Made by a program: the position numbers and the translations under genes. A DNA stretch of 64,000 nucleotides from Amycolatopsis marina (lineage in GTDB: Bacteria; Actinomycetota; Actinomycetes; Mycobacteriales; Pseudonocardiaceae): assembly GCF_900111885.1 (NCBI RefSeq), contig NZ_FOKG01000009.1, positions 186,001-250,000 of the forward strand, given 5' to 3'. The notes beneath the pieces were generated by a model. That model was not told the DNA's origin, ran no database searches, and saw only the letters and a list, made by a program, of their open reading frames with translations. How positions within the stretch are numbered: the stretch's first letter is position 1; each line of letters begins with the position of its first letter. Below, piece after piece: positions 55,132-63,614 of this stretch.

Positions 55132-57843
55132 GTGACCGGCGAGCACGACCCGTTCGACTATCCACGGCGGTGGGAGGCCGACGTCCTGCTGTCCGACGGC
55201 GGGACCGTCCACCTGCGTCCGATCGTTCCCGACGACGCGGACAAGCTGGTCGCCCTGCACGGCCGGTTGTCCGAGCGCACCAGGTACCTGCGCTACTTCG
55301 GCGCCTACCCCCGCATTCCGAAGCGCGACCTGGACCGGTTCTCCATTGTGGACCATCACGACCGGGTGGCGTTCGCCGCGATGCTCGGCGACGACATCGT
55401 GGCGGTCGGCAGATACGAACGGCTCGAGGGCGGCGACTCGGCCGAGGTCGCGTTCCTGGTCGACGACGCCCACCAGGGCAGGGGTCTCGGCTCGATCCTG
55501 CTGGAACACCTCGCGGCAGCCGCTTCCGAACGGGGGCTGCGCCGTTTCGTCGCCGAGGTGCTCGCGGAGAACGCCCAGATGGTGCGGGTCTTCCGGGACG
55601 CGGGATATCAGGTCAGCAGGGCGTTCGAGGAGGGGGTGCTGCATCTGGAGTTCGACATCGACCCCACCGAGGAATCGCTCGCGGTCGCCCGCGGGCGGGA
55701 GCAGGCCGCCGAGGCACGCAGTGTGCACAACCTGCTGCACCCGACGTCCGTGGCCGTCATCGGTGCTTCGACGGATCCGACCAAGATCGGCTACGTCGCA
55801 CTGACCAACCTGTTGTCCGCCGACTTCGCGGGCACCGTGTACCCAGTGAACCCGGAGCACCGCTCCGTTCGCGGTGTCCGCGCGTATCCCTCGGTTGTGG
55901 ACATTCCGGATCCGGTAGACCTCGCGGTGGTCGCCGTTCCGGCCGAGTCGGTCGAGTCCGTGCTCGACGGGGCGCTGGAGAAGGGTGTCAAGACTCTGCT
56001 CATCGTTTCCGGCGGGTTCGGCGAGGCGGGCCCGCACGGGCTGCACGCCGAGCTGCGGCTGGTCGGTGAGGCGCGGGCGCACGGAATGCGGGTTGTCGGC
56101 CCCAACGCCCTCGGGGTGCTGAACACCGACAGCGGCGTCCGGCTGAACGCGACACTGGCCCCGCGGCTGCCCGGCAGGGGCAGAACCGGCTTCTTCTGCC
56201 AGTCCGGCGCGCTGGGTATCGCCATTCTCGCCGACGCGGAGGCGCGCGGTCTCGGTCTCTCGACCTTCGTCTCCGCCGGTAACCGCGCCGACGTGTCCGG
56301 CAACGACCTGCTGCAGTACTGGGAGAGCGACCCGAACACCGACCTGGTGCTGCTGTATCTGGAGTCCTTCGGCAACCCGCGCAAGTTCGCCCGCCTCGCG
56401 CGCAGGCTTGCCCGCACCAAGCCCATCGTCGCCGTCAAGTCCGGGCGCCACGCGGTCCGCCCGCAGTTGGCGGCCACCTCGGCCGAGGTGGACGAGTCGA
56501 GTGTGCAGGCGCTGTTCGAGCAGGCCGGTGTCGTGCGGGTCGATTCGCTGGCCCAGCTCTTCGACACCGCGCTCGTGTTCGCCCACCAGCCGCTGCCCTC
56601 GGGAGCCAGGGTCGGGATCGTCGGCAATTCCAGCGCGATCGGCCTGCTGGCCGCGGACACGGCTCGGGCGCAGGGCCTCCAGCTCGGGATCGACCCGGTG
56701 GACGTGGGTCCGCAGGCCGGTCCTGAGGAGTTCGCCGCCGCGGTGGGGGAGGCGTTGACCTCCCCGGACGTCGACGCGCTCGTGGTCGTGTTCGTCCCGC
56801 CACTGGCGATTCCCGGCACCAGCTATGCCAGAGCACTGCGCGAGGCGGTCGTGGAGACCGGCAGGCAGCGGGAGAAGCCCATCGTCTCCACGTTCCTCGC
56901 CGCCGAGGGTGTGCCCGCGGAACTCGCGGTGACCGGAGAGGACGGAGCACCCGTCCGCGGTTCCATCCCGTCCTATCCTTCGCCGGAGCGGGCGGTGAAC
57001 GCGCTGGCCAGGAGCGTGCGGTACGCGGCGTGGCGGGAGCGCCCCCAGGGCAATCTCGTGCGGCCCGGCGACCTGCACCCGCAGCGGGCGCAGGCCGTGG
57101 TCCGGGAACTGCTGACCGGGCGGGAGTCCGACGCGTCCCTGCCGCTCACCGACGACGACGCACTGCGGCTGCTCGGCTGCTACGGCATCGAGGCGGTGCC
57201 CTTCCGGAACGTGTCCTCCGCGGACGAGGCCGTGGCCGCCGCTGCCGAGCTCGGCTACCCGGTGGCGGTCAAGGCCGTGGACGAGCGGCTGCGCGGGCGG
57301 CCGGACCTGCTCGGCGTGCGCCTCGACCTGATGTCCGAGGAGTCCGTGCGGGCGAGCTATCGCGACATCCGCGAGGTCTCCGGCTCCGAGCACATGTACG
57401 TGCAGCGGATGGCACAGAAGGGGCTGTCCTGTGTCATCGGCCTGCAGGACGACCCCTCGTTCGGCACGCTGGTCTCCTTCGGGCTGTCGGGCGTCGTCAG
57501 CACCCTGCTGGGGGACAGGGCGTACCGGGCGATCCCGGTCACCGACGTGGACGCCGCGACCCTGGTGCGGGAACCGAGGACGGCGCCGCTGCTCACCGGG
57601 TACCGCGGGGACGAGCCCGCCGACCTCGCCGCGCTGGAGGACCTGGTGCTGCGGATCGCCGCGCTCGCCGAGGACAACCCGGAGGTGCGCTCGCTCGCGC
57701 TGGACCCGGTGCTGGCCTCGCCCAATGGGGCGGTGGTCGCCAACGCCCGCATCGTGCTCGGCCCGCCCCCGTCCCGCCCGGACACGGGCCCGCGCCGCCT
57801 GCGGCCCATCACCAGCCCCACCGACGATTCGGCGCCGAACTGA
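55132..57843 (+). CDS. GNAT-acyl-CoA synthetase (NDP-forming) fusion, probable protein lysine acetyltransferase
   Basis: 903-aa fusion. Residues about 20-180: GNAT acetyltransferase with acetyl-CoA motif AEVAFLVDDAHQGRGLGSILLEHL and LRRFVAEVLAENAQM. Residues about 195-650: CoA-binding and succinyl-CoA-synthetase-like domains (SVAVIGASTDPTKIGY, GFFCQSGALGIA, STFVSAGNRADVSGNDLLQYWE). C-terminal about 220 residues: ATP-grasp (LGYPVAVKAVDE). The SHTG-type segment bearing the phosphorylated His is replaced by LAATSAEVDESSV. The synthetase part is therefore probably a sensor, as in Salmonella Pat. GTG 55132. Adjacent to acuC, its likely antagonist. Confidence 0.9.
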   Translation: MTGEHDPFDYPRRWEADVLLSDGGTVHLRPIVPDDADKLVALHGRLSERTRYLRYFGAYPRIPKRDLDRFSIVDHHDRVAFAAMLGDDIVAVGRYERLEGGDSAEVAFLVDDAHQGRGLGSILLEHLAAAASERGLRRFVAEVLAENAQMVRVFRDAGYQVSRAFEEGVLHLEFDIDPTEESLAVARGREQAAEARSVHNLLHPTSVAVIGASTDPTKIGYVALTNLLSADFAGTVYPVNPEHRSVRGVRAYPSVVDIPDPVDLAVVAVPAESVESVLDGALEKGVKTLLIVSGGFGEAGPHGLHAELRLVGEARAHGMRVVGPNALGVLNTDSGVRLNATLAPRLPGRGRTGFFCQSGALGIAILADAEARGLGLSTFVSAGNRADVSGNDLLQYWESDPNTDLVLLYLESFGNPRKFARLARRLARTKPIVAVKSGRHAVRPQLAATSAEVDESSVQALFEQAGVVRVDSLAQLFDTALVFAHQPLPSGARVGIVGNSSAIGLLAADTARAQGLQLGIDPVDVGPQAGPEEFAAAVGEALTSPDVDALVVVFVPPLAIPGTSYARALREAVVETGRQREKPIVSTFLAAEGVPAELAVTGEDGAPVRGSIPSYPSPERAVNALARSVRYAAWRERPQGNLVRPGDLHPQRAQAVVRELLTGRESDASLPLTDDDALRLLGCYGIEAVPFRNVSSADEAVAAAAELGYPVAVKAVDERLRGRPDLLGVRLDLMSEESVRASYRDIREVSGSEHMYVQRMAQKGLSCVIGLQDDPSFGTLVSFGLSGVVSTLLGDRAYRAIPVTDVDAATLVREPRTAPLLTGYRGDEPADLAALEDLVLRIAALAEDNPEVRSLALDPVLASPNGAVVANARIVLGPPPSRPDTGPRRLRPITSPTDDSAPN

Positions 57844-57861
57844 CCGGTATGACAATTGGTG

Positions 57862-57923
57862 GCACTTTCCCGGGAAAGTGTCATACGTGCACGTGCAAGC
57901 ATCGCACTTTCCCGGGAAAGTGC
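57862..57923. terminator. Palindrome pair at convergent junction, second locus
   Basis: GCACTTTCCCGGGAAAGTGT (57862-57881) and GCACTTTCCCGGGAAAGTGC (57904-57923): two copies of the palindrome also seen at 45133-45220, here between the acetyltransferase fusion and the secreted-protein gene. Confidence 0.75.
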
Positions 57924-57928
57924 GGGGG

Positions 57929-59104
57929 TCAGAACTGGTTGGGATTGACGGCGAAGACCGCCCTGGAACCGGGGTACTCGGTCTGACTCCATAGCTGGTT
58001 CGCCGGGCCACGGTAGGAGAGGTCCTCCGGCCCCACGGGAAGTGCGCCGGAGTGCCGGGTGGCGGATCCGCTGCCGGTCACGGTGTAGAGCGAGCCGCGG
58101 CTGCTCGACCCGGCGCTGGCCGAGACGAAGAACTTCCCGTTGATCGCGGTAGCACCCTGCATGCTCTTGATCCCGGCGGACACCAGCTGGGTCGCGTGGG
58201 TGTAGCCGTCCGAGGACTCCTTGAACTTGCGATCGGTGTGGTCGATGGGAAACCGGACGAGCCTGGTGCCGGTGCCCGCGGCGTTGTACTCCGGCACCAC
58301 GACGCTGTCCGGCGTGCTGGTCCTGTCGAGAGCGGCGGCCGAGTAGCGCAGCCGAGTGACTCCGTTGGTGGTGGAGGAGGTGAACTTCTGTGCCTGGGGC
58401 AGGACATAGGCGTAGTTGTGCGCGTGGTACTTGCCGTCGCTCTGGCGGCCGATCCTGGTTTTGTCCCCGGTCGAGACTTTCCAGAGGTGACGCAGGTCGA
58501 ACGTGCGGAATCCGTTCCAGGTGTCGGCGACGTACAGCAGGTGGCCGTAGGTGAAGATGCCGCCCGCGTGCACGTTGACCGAGCGGAAGTCGGGCCTGCC
58601 CGACGAGTTGGTGTACGGCTCGACGAGCAGCACGTGCCGGTACTTCGGCGCGGACGGGTTGCCGTAGTCGACAAAGGAGACCCGCACGCCCTTGTTCGCT
58701 CCGGAACCCTTGTAGTACCAGGCGGAGAAGATCGCGGTGCGGCCCTCGTAGGTGCCGCTGCCGTATGCGTCCGCGGTGGTGCTGATGCCCTGCGGGTACC
58801 AGTCAGGGGTGTTGTTGTCACCGGAGTTCCAGCAGAACGAGGCCACCTGGTTGGTCGCCGAGGGACGGCAGCCGCTTCCGGTGACCGCGCTGCGGTTGGC
58901 GCTGTCCAGCACGGCCGGTACCGACACCGACGGCAGGATCGCGGCGAGCTTGCCGATCACCGAGCTGTACGCGCCCTCCTTGAGCCGGAAGTCGGCTGCG
59001 GCCATGACCGCGGGATCGGCGTGTGCGGCCTGGACCGGAGCCACCGTGAGGCCGGCGGCGACAAGCGGTGCCAGGAGCAGAAGGCGGAACCGGCGACGGG
59101 GCAC
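57929..59104 (-). CDS. Secreted protein, beta-propeller-like, unknown function
   Basis: 391-aa secreted protein. Signal peptide RRRFRLLLLAPLVAAGLTVAPVQAAHA. GTG 59104 is preferred over ATG 59110 because the GAGGAG site touches the ATG but stands six bases from the GTG. The mature part has repeating Tyr/Trp/Gly-rich strands (GIFTYGHLLYVADTWNGFRTFDLRHLW, NGKFFVSASAGSSSRGSLY) suggestive of a propeller. No catalytic motif seen. It begins 15 bp after the acyl-CoA synthetase stop on the same strand, so it may be the last gene of the KstR-type block or merely adjacent. Confidence 0.8.
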   Translation of the reverse strand: MPRRRFRLLLLAPLVAAGLTVAPVQAAHADPAVMAAADFRLKEGAYSSVIGKLAAILPSVSVPAVLDSANRSAVTGSGCRPSATNQVASFCWNSGDNNTPDWYPQGISTTADAYGSGTYEGRTAIFSAWYYKGSGANKGVRVSFVDYGNPSAPKYRHVLLVEPYTNSSGRPDFRSVNVHAGGIFTYGHLLYVADTWNGFRTFDLRHLWKVSTGDKTRIGRQSDGKYHAHNYAYVLPQAQKFTSSTTNGVTRLRYSAAALDRTSTPDSVVVPEYNAAGTGTRLVRFPIDHTDRKFKESSDGYTHATQLVSAGIKSMQGATAINGKFFVSASAGSSSRGSLYTVTGSGSATRHSGALPVGPEDLSYRGPANQLWSQTEYPGSRAVFAVNPNQF

Positions 59105-59119
59105 GGGCATCTCCTCGGA

Positions 59120-60766
59120 TCAACGGGATTCGCGTGCCGCATACGATAGGGGACCGGATTCGCGTCCGGTGAGCTGTTGGTAGGAAAATTCCCGCTTGTC
59201 GCGCACCCATACCGGGTCGGAGCAGTTCGTGTGCTCCGACTTCAGCTTTTGTTTGACGGTTTTATAGGTAGATGTCCGCGGCAGTTCGTTGACGATTCGC
59301 AGAAATCTCGGCCATTGCTTCGGCCCGAGATCCGGCTGCGCGGCCAGGAACTCACCGAGTTCGCGCGGGCCAGGCGGCCGTTCCCGGTCGAGCACGAGCG
59401 CCGCCATCACGGCGTCGCCGACTCCGTCGGGGTCGGGTACGCCGTACACGGCGGCTTCGAGCACTCGGGGATGCCTGCGCAGGATTCGCTCGACCGGTGC
59501 GGTGCCGAGGTTCTCTCCCGCGACTCGCATCCAGTCGCCTCGCCTGCCCGCGAAGTAGCAGAACCCCGCGCTGTCGGTGTATGCGAGGTCCCCGGTGAAG
59601 TAACGGCCGTCCCGTAGCCGCTGAGCGTCGGCCTCCGGATCGCCGTAGTACCCGGCGAACCAGCCTGCGCCCGTCGTGTTGACCAGTTCACCCACCGCTT
59701 CTCCGGCGTTGAGCAACCTCCCTTCGGGGTCGAACTCCGCGGGCGGGCAGACGTTTCCGGTGTCCGGATGCAGCACCAGCACTCCCTCGGCGGGCCGGCC
59801 GAGCGAACCGGCCGGGGTGTCCGGCGTTCTGGCGAACCCCACACCGCCCTCGGTCGAGCCGAAGGCATCGACGACCCGGCAGCCGAACCGGCTGCCGAAG
59901 TCGGCGAGATCGCGTTCGCTGCCCTCGTTGCCGTAGGCCACCCGCAAGGGGTTGTCGGCGTCGTCAGGTCGTCTCGGTGTGGCGAGCACGTAGGAGAGTG
60001 GCGTGCCGACGTAGTTGGCGTAGGTCGCGCCGAAGGCACGTACGTCCTCGAGGAAGCCGGAGGCGGAGAACTTCCGCCGCAGTGCGATGGTCGCCCCCGC
60101 GGCCACCCCTACCGACCAGCCCGCCATCACCGCGTTGGAATGGAACATCGGCATCGATACATACACGGTGTCCTCAGTGGACAATGCGAACCGTTCGGCC
60201 AGCATGCGACCGGGGAACGCTATCTTGCCGTGCGTGCATCGGACCGCTTTCGGATCCCCGCTCGTACCGGAGGTGTAGATCAGCATCAGCAGGTCGTCCG
60301 CGTTCGCGGCGACGGGGCGCAGTGGCGCGCCACGCTGCGTGGCCACCGCGCCGAGCCACTCCGGGCCGTCGAGGTCCAGCACCCGGGCTCCGCCAAGGTC
60401 GAGACCGGTGAGCAGACCCGCGTACTTCCGTTCGGTGAGCACGAGCGCGCAGTCGGCGAGCCGGACGTCCCTGGCCAGGGCCTCCCCCCGCCGATTCGTG
60501 TTCAGCCCGGCCAGCACCACCCCGGAAAGCGCCGCGCCGCCGAGCAGAAAGGAGAACTCGGGCAGGTTGTCCGCCAGCACGCCGACGTGCGGGGGACGCG
60601 TGTCCCCGAGCGAGTCCAGCAGCGTCGCGCCGTACTCGGCGCAGGCCCGGACCTGCTGTGCCCACGACCAGGTCCGGTCTTCGAAGCGCAGCCCAGGATG
60701 ATCGTCCTCGCACCGTGCGAGCAGCAGTTCGGTGACGGTGGGGGCTTCGGGGGCCCGTCCGCTCAT
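59120..60766 (-). CDS. Acyl-CoA synthetase, FadD17-like
   Basis: 548-aa AMP-forming ligase. Core motif LIYTSGTSGDPKAVRCTHG (about 155-175), VDAFGSTEGG (A5), YFTGDLAY (A7 region) and GRRGDWMRVAGENLG (A8), with the catalytic Lys in TSTYKTVKQKL at the C-terminus. The gene order with two acyl-CoA dehydrogenase genes matches Rv3504-Rv3506 (fadE26-fadE27-fadD17) of the mycobacterial cholesterol regulon. Activation of a steroid side-chain acid is inferred. The ATG at 60766 overlaps the upstream stop by four bases. Confidence 0.9.
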   Translation of the reverse strand: MSGRAPEAPTVTELLLARCEDDHPGLRFEDRTWSWAQQVRACAEYGATLLDSLGDTRPPHVGVLADNLPEFSFLLGGAALSGVVLAGLNTNRRGEALARDVRLADCALVLTERKYAGLLTGLDLGGARVLDLDGPEWLGAVATQRGAPLRPVAANADDLLMLIYTSGTSGDPKAVRCTHGKIAFPGRMLAERFALSTEDTVYVSMPMFHSNAVMAGWSVGVAAGATIALRRKFSASGFLEDVRAFGATYANYVGTPLSYVLATPRRPDDADNPLRVAYGNEGSERDLADFGSRFGCRVVDAFGSTEGGVGFARTPDTPAGSLGRPAEGVLVLHPDTGNVCPPAEFDPEGRLLNAGEAVGELVNTTGAGWFAGYYGDPEADAQRLRDGRYFTGDLAYTDSAGFCYFAGRRGDWMRVAGENLGTAPVERILRRHPRVLEAAVYGVPDPDGVGDAVMAALVLDRERPPGPRELGEFLAAQPDLGPKQWPRFLRIVNELPRTSTYKTVKQKLKSEHTNCSDPVWVRDKREFSYQQLTGRESGPLSYAARESR

Positions 60767-61860
60767 GTCGTCGCCGCTGCGGCCAGCAGAGCGCCCAGGG
60801 ACCGCAGTTGCGCCGTGGCGCCGCCGAGCGCGAACTCTCCCCGCTTCGCGGCGGCGAAGTACCGGTGCAGCGGATGGTCGATGTCGATCCCGACTCCGCC
60901 GTGGATGTGCACCGCCGTGTGCGCGACTCGGTGCCCCGCCTCGGCGGCCCAGAACTTCGCGGTGGCGACCTCCTCGGCGCCACCGCTGCCCTGGGTCAGG
61001 CACCAGGCGGCCTGCCACAGGGTCAGCCGGACTGCCTCGACGTCGGTGTAGGCGTCGGCAAGACGCTGCCTGACGGCCTGGAACGCGCCGATCACCTGGT
61101 CGAACTGCTTGCGTTCGCGGGCGTACTCCGCGGTGAGCTCCAGCGCTCGCTCCAGTACTCCCAGTTGCTGGGCCACCAGGCCCACCGTGGCGTGCAGGCG
61201 CAGCCACTCGGCCACGTCCATGCCAGTGCCGAGCCGGTCCGCCTCGCCGACGGCCACGTCGGTGAGTTCGACCAGTGCGGCATCGGCGCGGTCGACCACC
61301 TGTTGTGCCCGCACCGAAACGCCCGCACGTTCCCGTTCCACCAGGAACACGGCATCGCCGTCTTCGGTGCGGGCGGGAATGAGGATCCCGTCGGCGAAGG
61401 CCGCGAACGCGACGGCCGTGTGCGCTCCGGAGAGCAGCAGACCCCCTGCGGTGCGCCGGGTCTCGAAGCCAGGCGGAACACCCGTGTCGGGCAGTGCGAC
61501 GGCGAGTGTCCGCTCACCCCGAGTCACCGGCACGAGCCAGCTCTCCCACTGCTCGCTCGTGCCGAATTCCGCGAGTGCGGCGGCGGCAGCCGTCACCGTC
61601 TGCGCGAACGGTACCGGCGCGACGGCGCGGCCGAGTTCGACCAGGACCGAGCACTGTTCCAGCAGGCCGAAACCGCCGCCGCCCACCGCGGCGGGCAATG
61701 CGGCGTCCAGAATTCCCGCCCTGGCCAGGTCCGTCCACAGTGTCTGGTCAAAGCCGCCGCTGCCGTGCCGGTCCTTTTGCTGTCCCACGGGGACCGCGCT
61801 GGCGATCTTCCGGGTCAGCCCTGCGAGGTCGCGTTGGGCCTCGGTGAATGCGAAGTCCAT
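60763..61860 (-). CDS. Acyl-CoA dehydrogenase, FadE27/ChsE5-like subunit
   Basis: 365-aa flavoprotein of the ACAD fold: MDFAFTEAQRDLAGLTRKIAS at the N-terminus, ARERKQFDQVIGAFQAVRQRLADAY and HIHGGVGIDIDHPLHRYFAAAK at the C-terminus. Shorter than typical ACADs (about 380-400). In mycobacteria the paralogous pair FadE26-FadE27 forms an alpha2beta2 enzyme with one active site per heterodimer. The partner gene is 62038-63219. Coupled to the synthetase gene (ATGA). Confidence 0.9.
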   Translation of the reverse strand: MDFAFTEAQRDLAGLTRKIASAVPVGQQKDRHGSGGFDQTLWTDLARAGILDAALPAAVGGGGFGLLEQCSVLVELGRAVAPVPFAQTVTAAAAALAEFGTSEQWESWLVPVTRGERTLAVALPDTGVPPGFETRRTAGGLLLSGAHTAVAFAAFADGILIPARTEDGDAVFLVERERAGVSVRAQQVVDRADAALVELTDVAVGEADRLGTGMDVAEWLRLHATVGLVAQQLGVLERALELTAEYARERKQFDQVIGAFQAVRQRLADAYTDVEAVRLTLWQAAWCLTQGSGGAEEVATAKFWAAEAGHRVAHTAVHIHGGVGIDIDHPLHRYFAAAKRGEFALGGATAQLRSLGALLAAAATT

Positions 61861-61893
61861 GTCAGTCCCATCTTCGTGTCTTACTCAAAGGTC

Positions 61894-62030
61894 GGGCTGT
61901 TCACCGCCCGCATGCGGCCGAGTACGGCCCTCAGCTGCGGTCGGCAGCCACGGCCGCCCTTGCTGCGGCACGAAAAGCCTTGCCGCAGGCCCGCTTCGGG
62001 CGGCGCCGTCTACCGACTTGTGAACACCCC
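61894..62030. repeat. Intergenic repeat family C, copy 2
   Basis: GGGCTGTTCAC (61894-61904) and GTGAACACCCC (62020-62030) are inverted ends, slightly degenerate relative to 34811-34912. Shared interior: CGGCAGCCACG and CCGTCT-n-CCGACTTGTGAAC. This copy is 35 bp longer because of an extra hairpin (GCTTCGGGC region). It sits inside the fadE26-fadE27 operon. Confidence 0.85.
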
Positions 62031-62037
62031 TCCTCCT

Positions 62038-63219
62038 TCAGCGGGTTACCGGCAGCCCGAGCGCCGCCGCGGCGATGATGTCGCGCTGCACCTCGTTGGT
62101 GCCGCCACCGAAGGTCAGGATCAGCGAGGACCGGTGCATGCGTTCGATCCGTCCGCGCAGCAGCGCTCCCGGCGAGCCCTCCCGGACGACGGCGCCCGCA
62201 CCGAGGACCTCCATCAGCAGGCGATAGGCCTCGATCGCGAACTCGGTGCCGAAGACCTTGGTCGCCGAAGCCTCGGCGGGTCCCAGTTCGTTCTCACCCG
62301 CGGCCCACGCGATCTTCCAGTTGCGCAGCTTGAGGTACTCGGCCTGTGCGTGCACGCGGGCGAGGTGCACCTGTACCCACTCGGCGTCGATGACCCGCCC
62401 ACCCCAGGGTGCGGTGGTGGCCGCGGCCCATTCGGTCACCTCGCGCAGCGCCGACCGGACCGGGGCGGCCGAGGTGAGCGCGACCCGCTCGTGGTTGAGC
62501 TGGTTGGTGATCAGGGGCCACCCGGCGTTCTCCTCGGCGATCCTGGCCGACACGGGCACCCGGACGTCCGAGTAGTAGGTCGCGCTGGTTCCTGGACCCG
62601 CGACGGTGTGCACCTTCGTCCAGGAGAAGCCCTCGGCCGTGGTCGGCACGATCAGGATGCTCAACCCCTTGTGCTTGCGGGCGTCCGGATCGGTGCGCGC
62701 GGCCAGCCAGATGTAGTCGGCGTACTCGATCAGGCTCGTCCACATCTTCTGGCCGTTCACCACGTAGGTGTCCCCGTCGCGCACCGCGCGAGTGCGCAGC
62801 GAGGCGAGGTCGGTTCCGGCCTCGGGTTCGGAGTAACCGATCGCGAAGTGCAGCTCGCCAGCCGCTATCCGCGGGAGGTAGAACTCCTTCTGCTCATCGG
62901 TGCCGAACCGCATGATCGTCGGACCGATGGTGTTGATCGTCAGGAAGGGCACGGGCACCCCGGCCACCGCGGCCTCGTCGGTGAAGATCAGCTGGTCGAG
63001 CATGGGCCGTTCCTGCCCGCCGTAGGCCTTCGGCCAGCCGATGGCCAGCCAGCCGTCGCGCCCGAGGGTGCGCACGATCTCCTTGTATGCCGTTCCGTCG
63101 CCGTACTCGCCGCCGTCGCCGCGCAGTGCCTCCCTGCGTTCGGGAGTCATCAGTGTCGCGAAGTACTCCCGTAGCTCGTCCCGGAGCCGCTGTTGCTCCG
63201 GTGCGTAGCTGATCCGCAT
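62038..63219 (-). CDS. Acyl-CoA dehydrogenase, FadE26/ChsE4-like subunit
   Basis: 393-aa ACAD. N-terminal PEQQRLRDELREYFATLM; ACAD signature AIGYSEPEAGTDLASLRTRAVRDGDTYVVNGQKMWTS; C-terminal GGGTNEVQRDIIAAAALGLPVTR with the RDIIA flavin-site segment. It heads the minus-strand operon with the FadE27-like partner. The 100-bp divergent region towards the ferredoxin gene holds a KstR-like palindrome. A role in beta-oxidation of a steroid side chain is inferred from synteny. Confidence 0.92.
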   Translation of the reverse strand: MRISYAPEQQRLRDELREYFATLMTPERREALRGDGGEYGDGTAYKEIVRTLGRDGWLAIGWPKAYGGQERPMLDQLIFTDEAAVAGVPVPFLTINTIGPTIMRFGTDEQKEFYLPRIAAGELHFAIGYSEPEAGTDLASLRTRAVRDGDTYVVNGQKMWTSLIEYADYIWLAARTDPDARKHKGLSILIVPTTAEGFSWTKVHTVAGPGTSATYYSDVRVPVSARIAEENAGWPLITNQLNHERVALTSAAPVRSALREVTEWAAATTAPWGGRVIDAEWVQVHLARVHAQAEYLKLRNWKIAWAAGENELGPAEASATKVFGTEFAIEAYRLLMEVLGAGAVVREGSPGALLRGRIERMHRSSLILTFGGGTNEVQRDIIAAAALGLPVTR

Positions 63220-63273
63220 CCGAACCTCGCTTCGTGCGTTGTCCTGGTATTGGTCGCCGCTGGAGGGCTAGTG

Positions 63274-63287
63274 TAGAACAAGTTCTA
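63274..63287. promoter_or_regulatory. KstR-like operator
   Basis: TAGAACAAGTTCTA is an inverted repeat (TAGAAC-AA-GTTCTA) matching the KstR consensus, which is rich in AGAAC/GTTCT half-sites. It lies between divergent fadE26-like and ferredoxin genes. Confidence 0.85.
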
Positions 63288-63319
63288 GTTCTACCCCTAG
63301 AACCGGACGGGAGGAAGTC

Positions 63320-63511
63320 ATGGAGGTGAGCGTCGACCGCACACTGTGCGAGGCGAACGAGGTGTGCGTCGCGGTCGCGCCGGCGGTGTTCGAGATCGAT
63401 GACGACGACGAGCTGCGCATCATCGACCCGACGCCGCCGGAGAGTGAAGTAGAACGTGTTTCTCAAGCTGTGGCATCTTGTCCGAAGAATGCCCTGCTCA
63501 TGCGGGAATAG
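63320..63511 (+). CDS. Small ferredoxin ([3Fe-4S]-type, FdxD-like)
   Basis: 63-aa acidic ferredoxin: MEVSVDRTLCEANEVCVAVAP supplies two Cys (C-x5-C) and VASCPKNAL the third, as in short [3Fe-4S] ferredoxins serving cytochromes P450. The position matches FdxD (Rv3503c) between the fadE26 cluster and the next gene. ATG 63320 with GGGAGG. Electron donor role to steroid-oxidising P450s is inferred. Confidence 0.92.
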   Translation: MEVSVDRTLCEANEVCVAVAPAVFEIDDDDELRIIDPTPPESEVERVSQAVASCPKNALLMRE

Positions 63512-63540
63512 CCTGTCGAATTTGGCCCTTGCCGATTACG

Positions 63541-63552
63541 AGAACAGATTCT
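63541..63552. promoter_or_regulatory. Second KstR-like half-palindrome before the alcohol dehydrogenase
   Basis: AGAAC-AG-ATTCT is an imperfect version of the KstR palindrome 63 bp before the alcohol dehydrogenase start. Confidence 0.55.
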
Positions 63553-63614
63553 AGTCTGTGCCGTGAGACGCGAACCAACGGCGGTTCGCGGGACCCCCCG
63601 AGGGAGGCAGTGCG

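Noticed and set aside
55066..58011. 981-codon minus-strand frame opposite the acetyltransferase fusion
   Set aside because: Composition is low-complexity His/Arg/Gly with no domain, and it covers the terminator palindromes; the plus frame has clear GNAT and synthetase motifs.
60808..63174. Plus-strand frame across the acyl-CoA dehydrogenase genes
   Set aside because: Shadow frame spanning two real genes and the intergenic repeat element; no family features.
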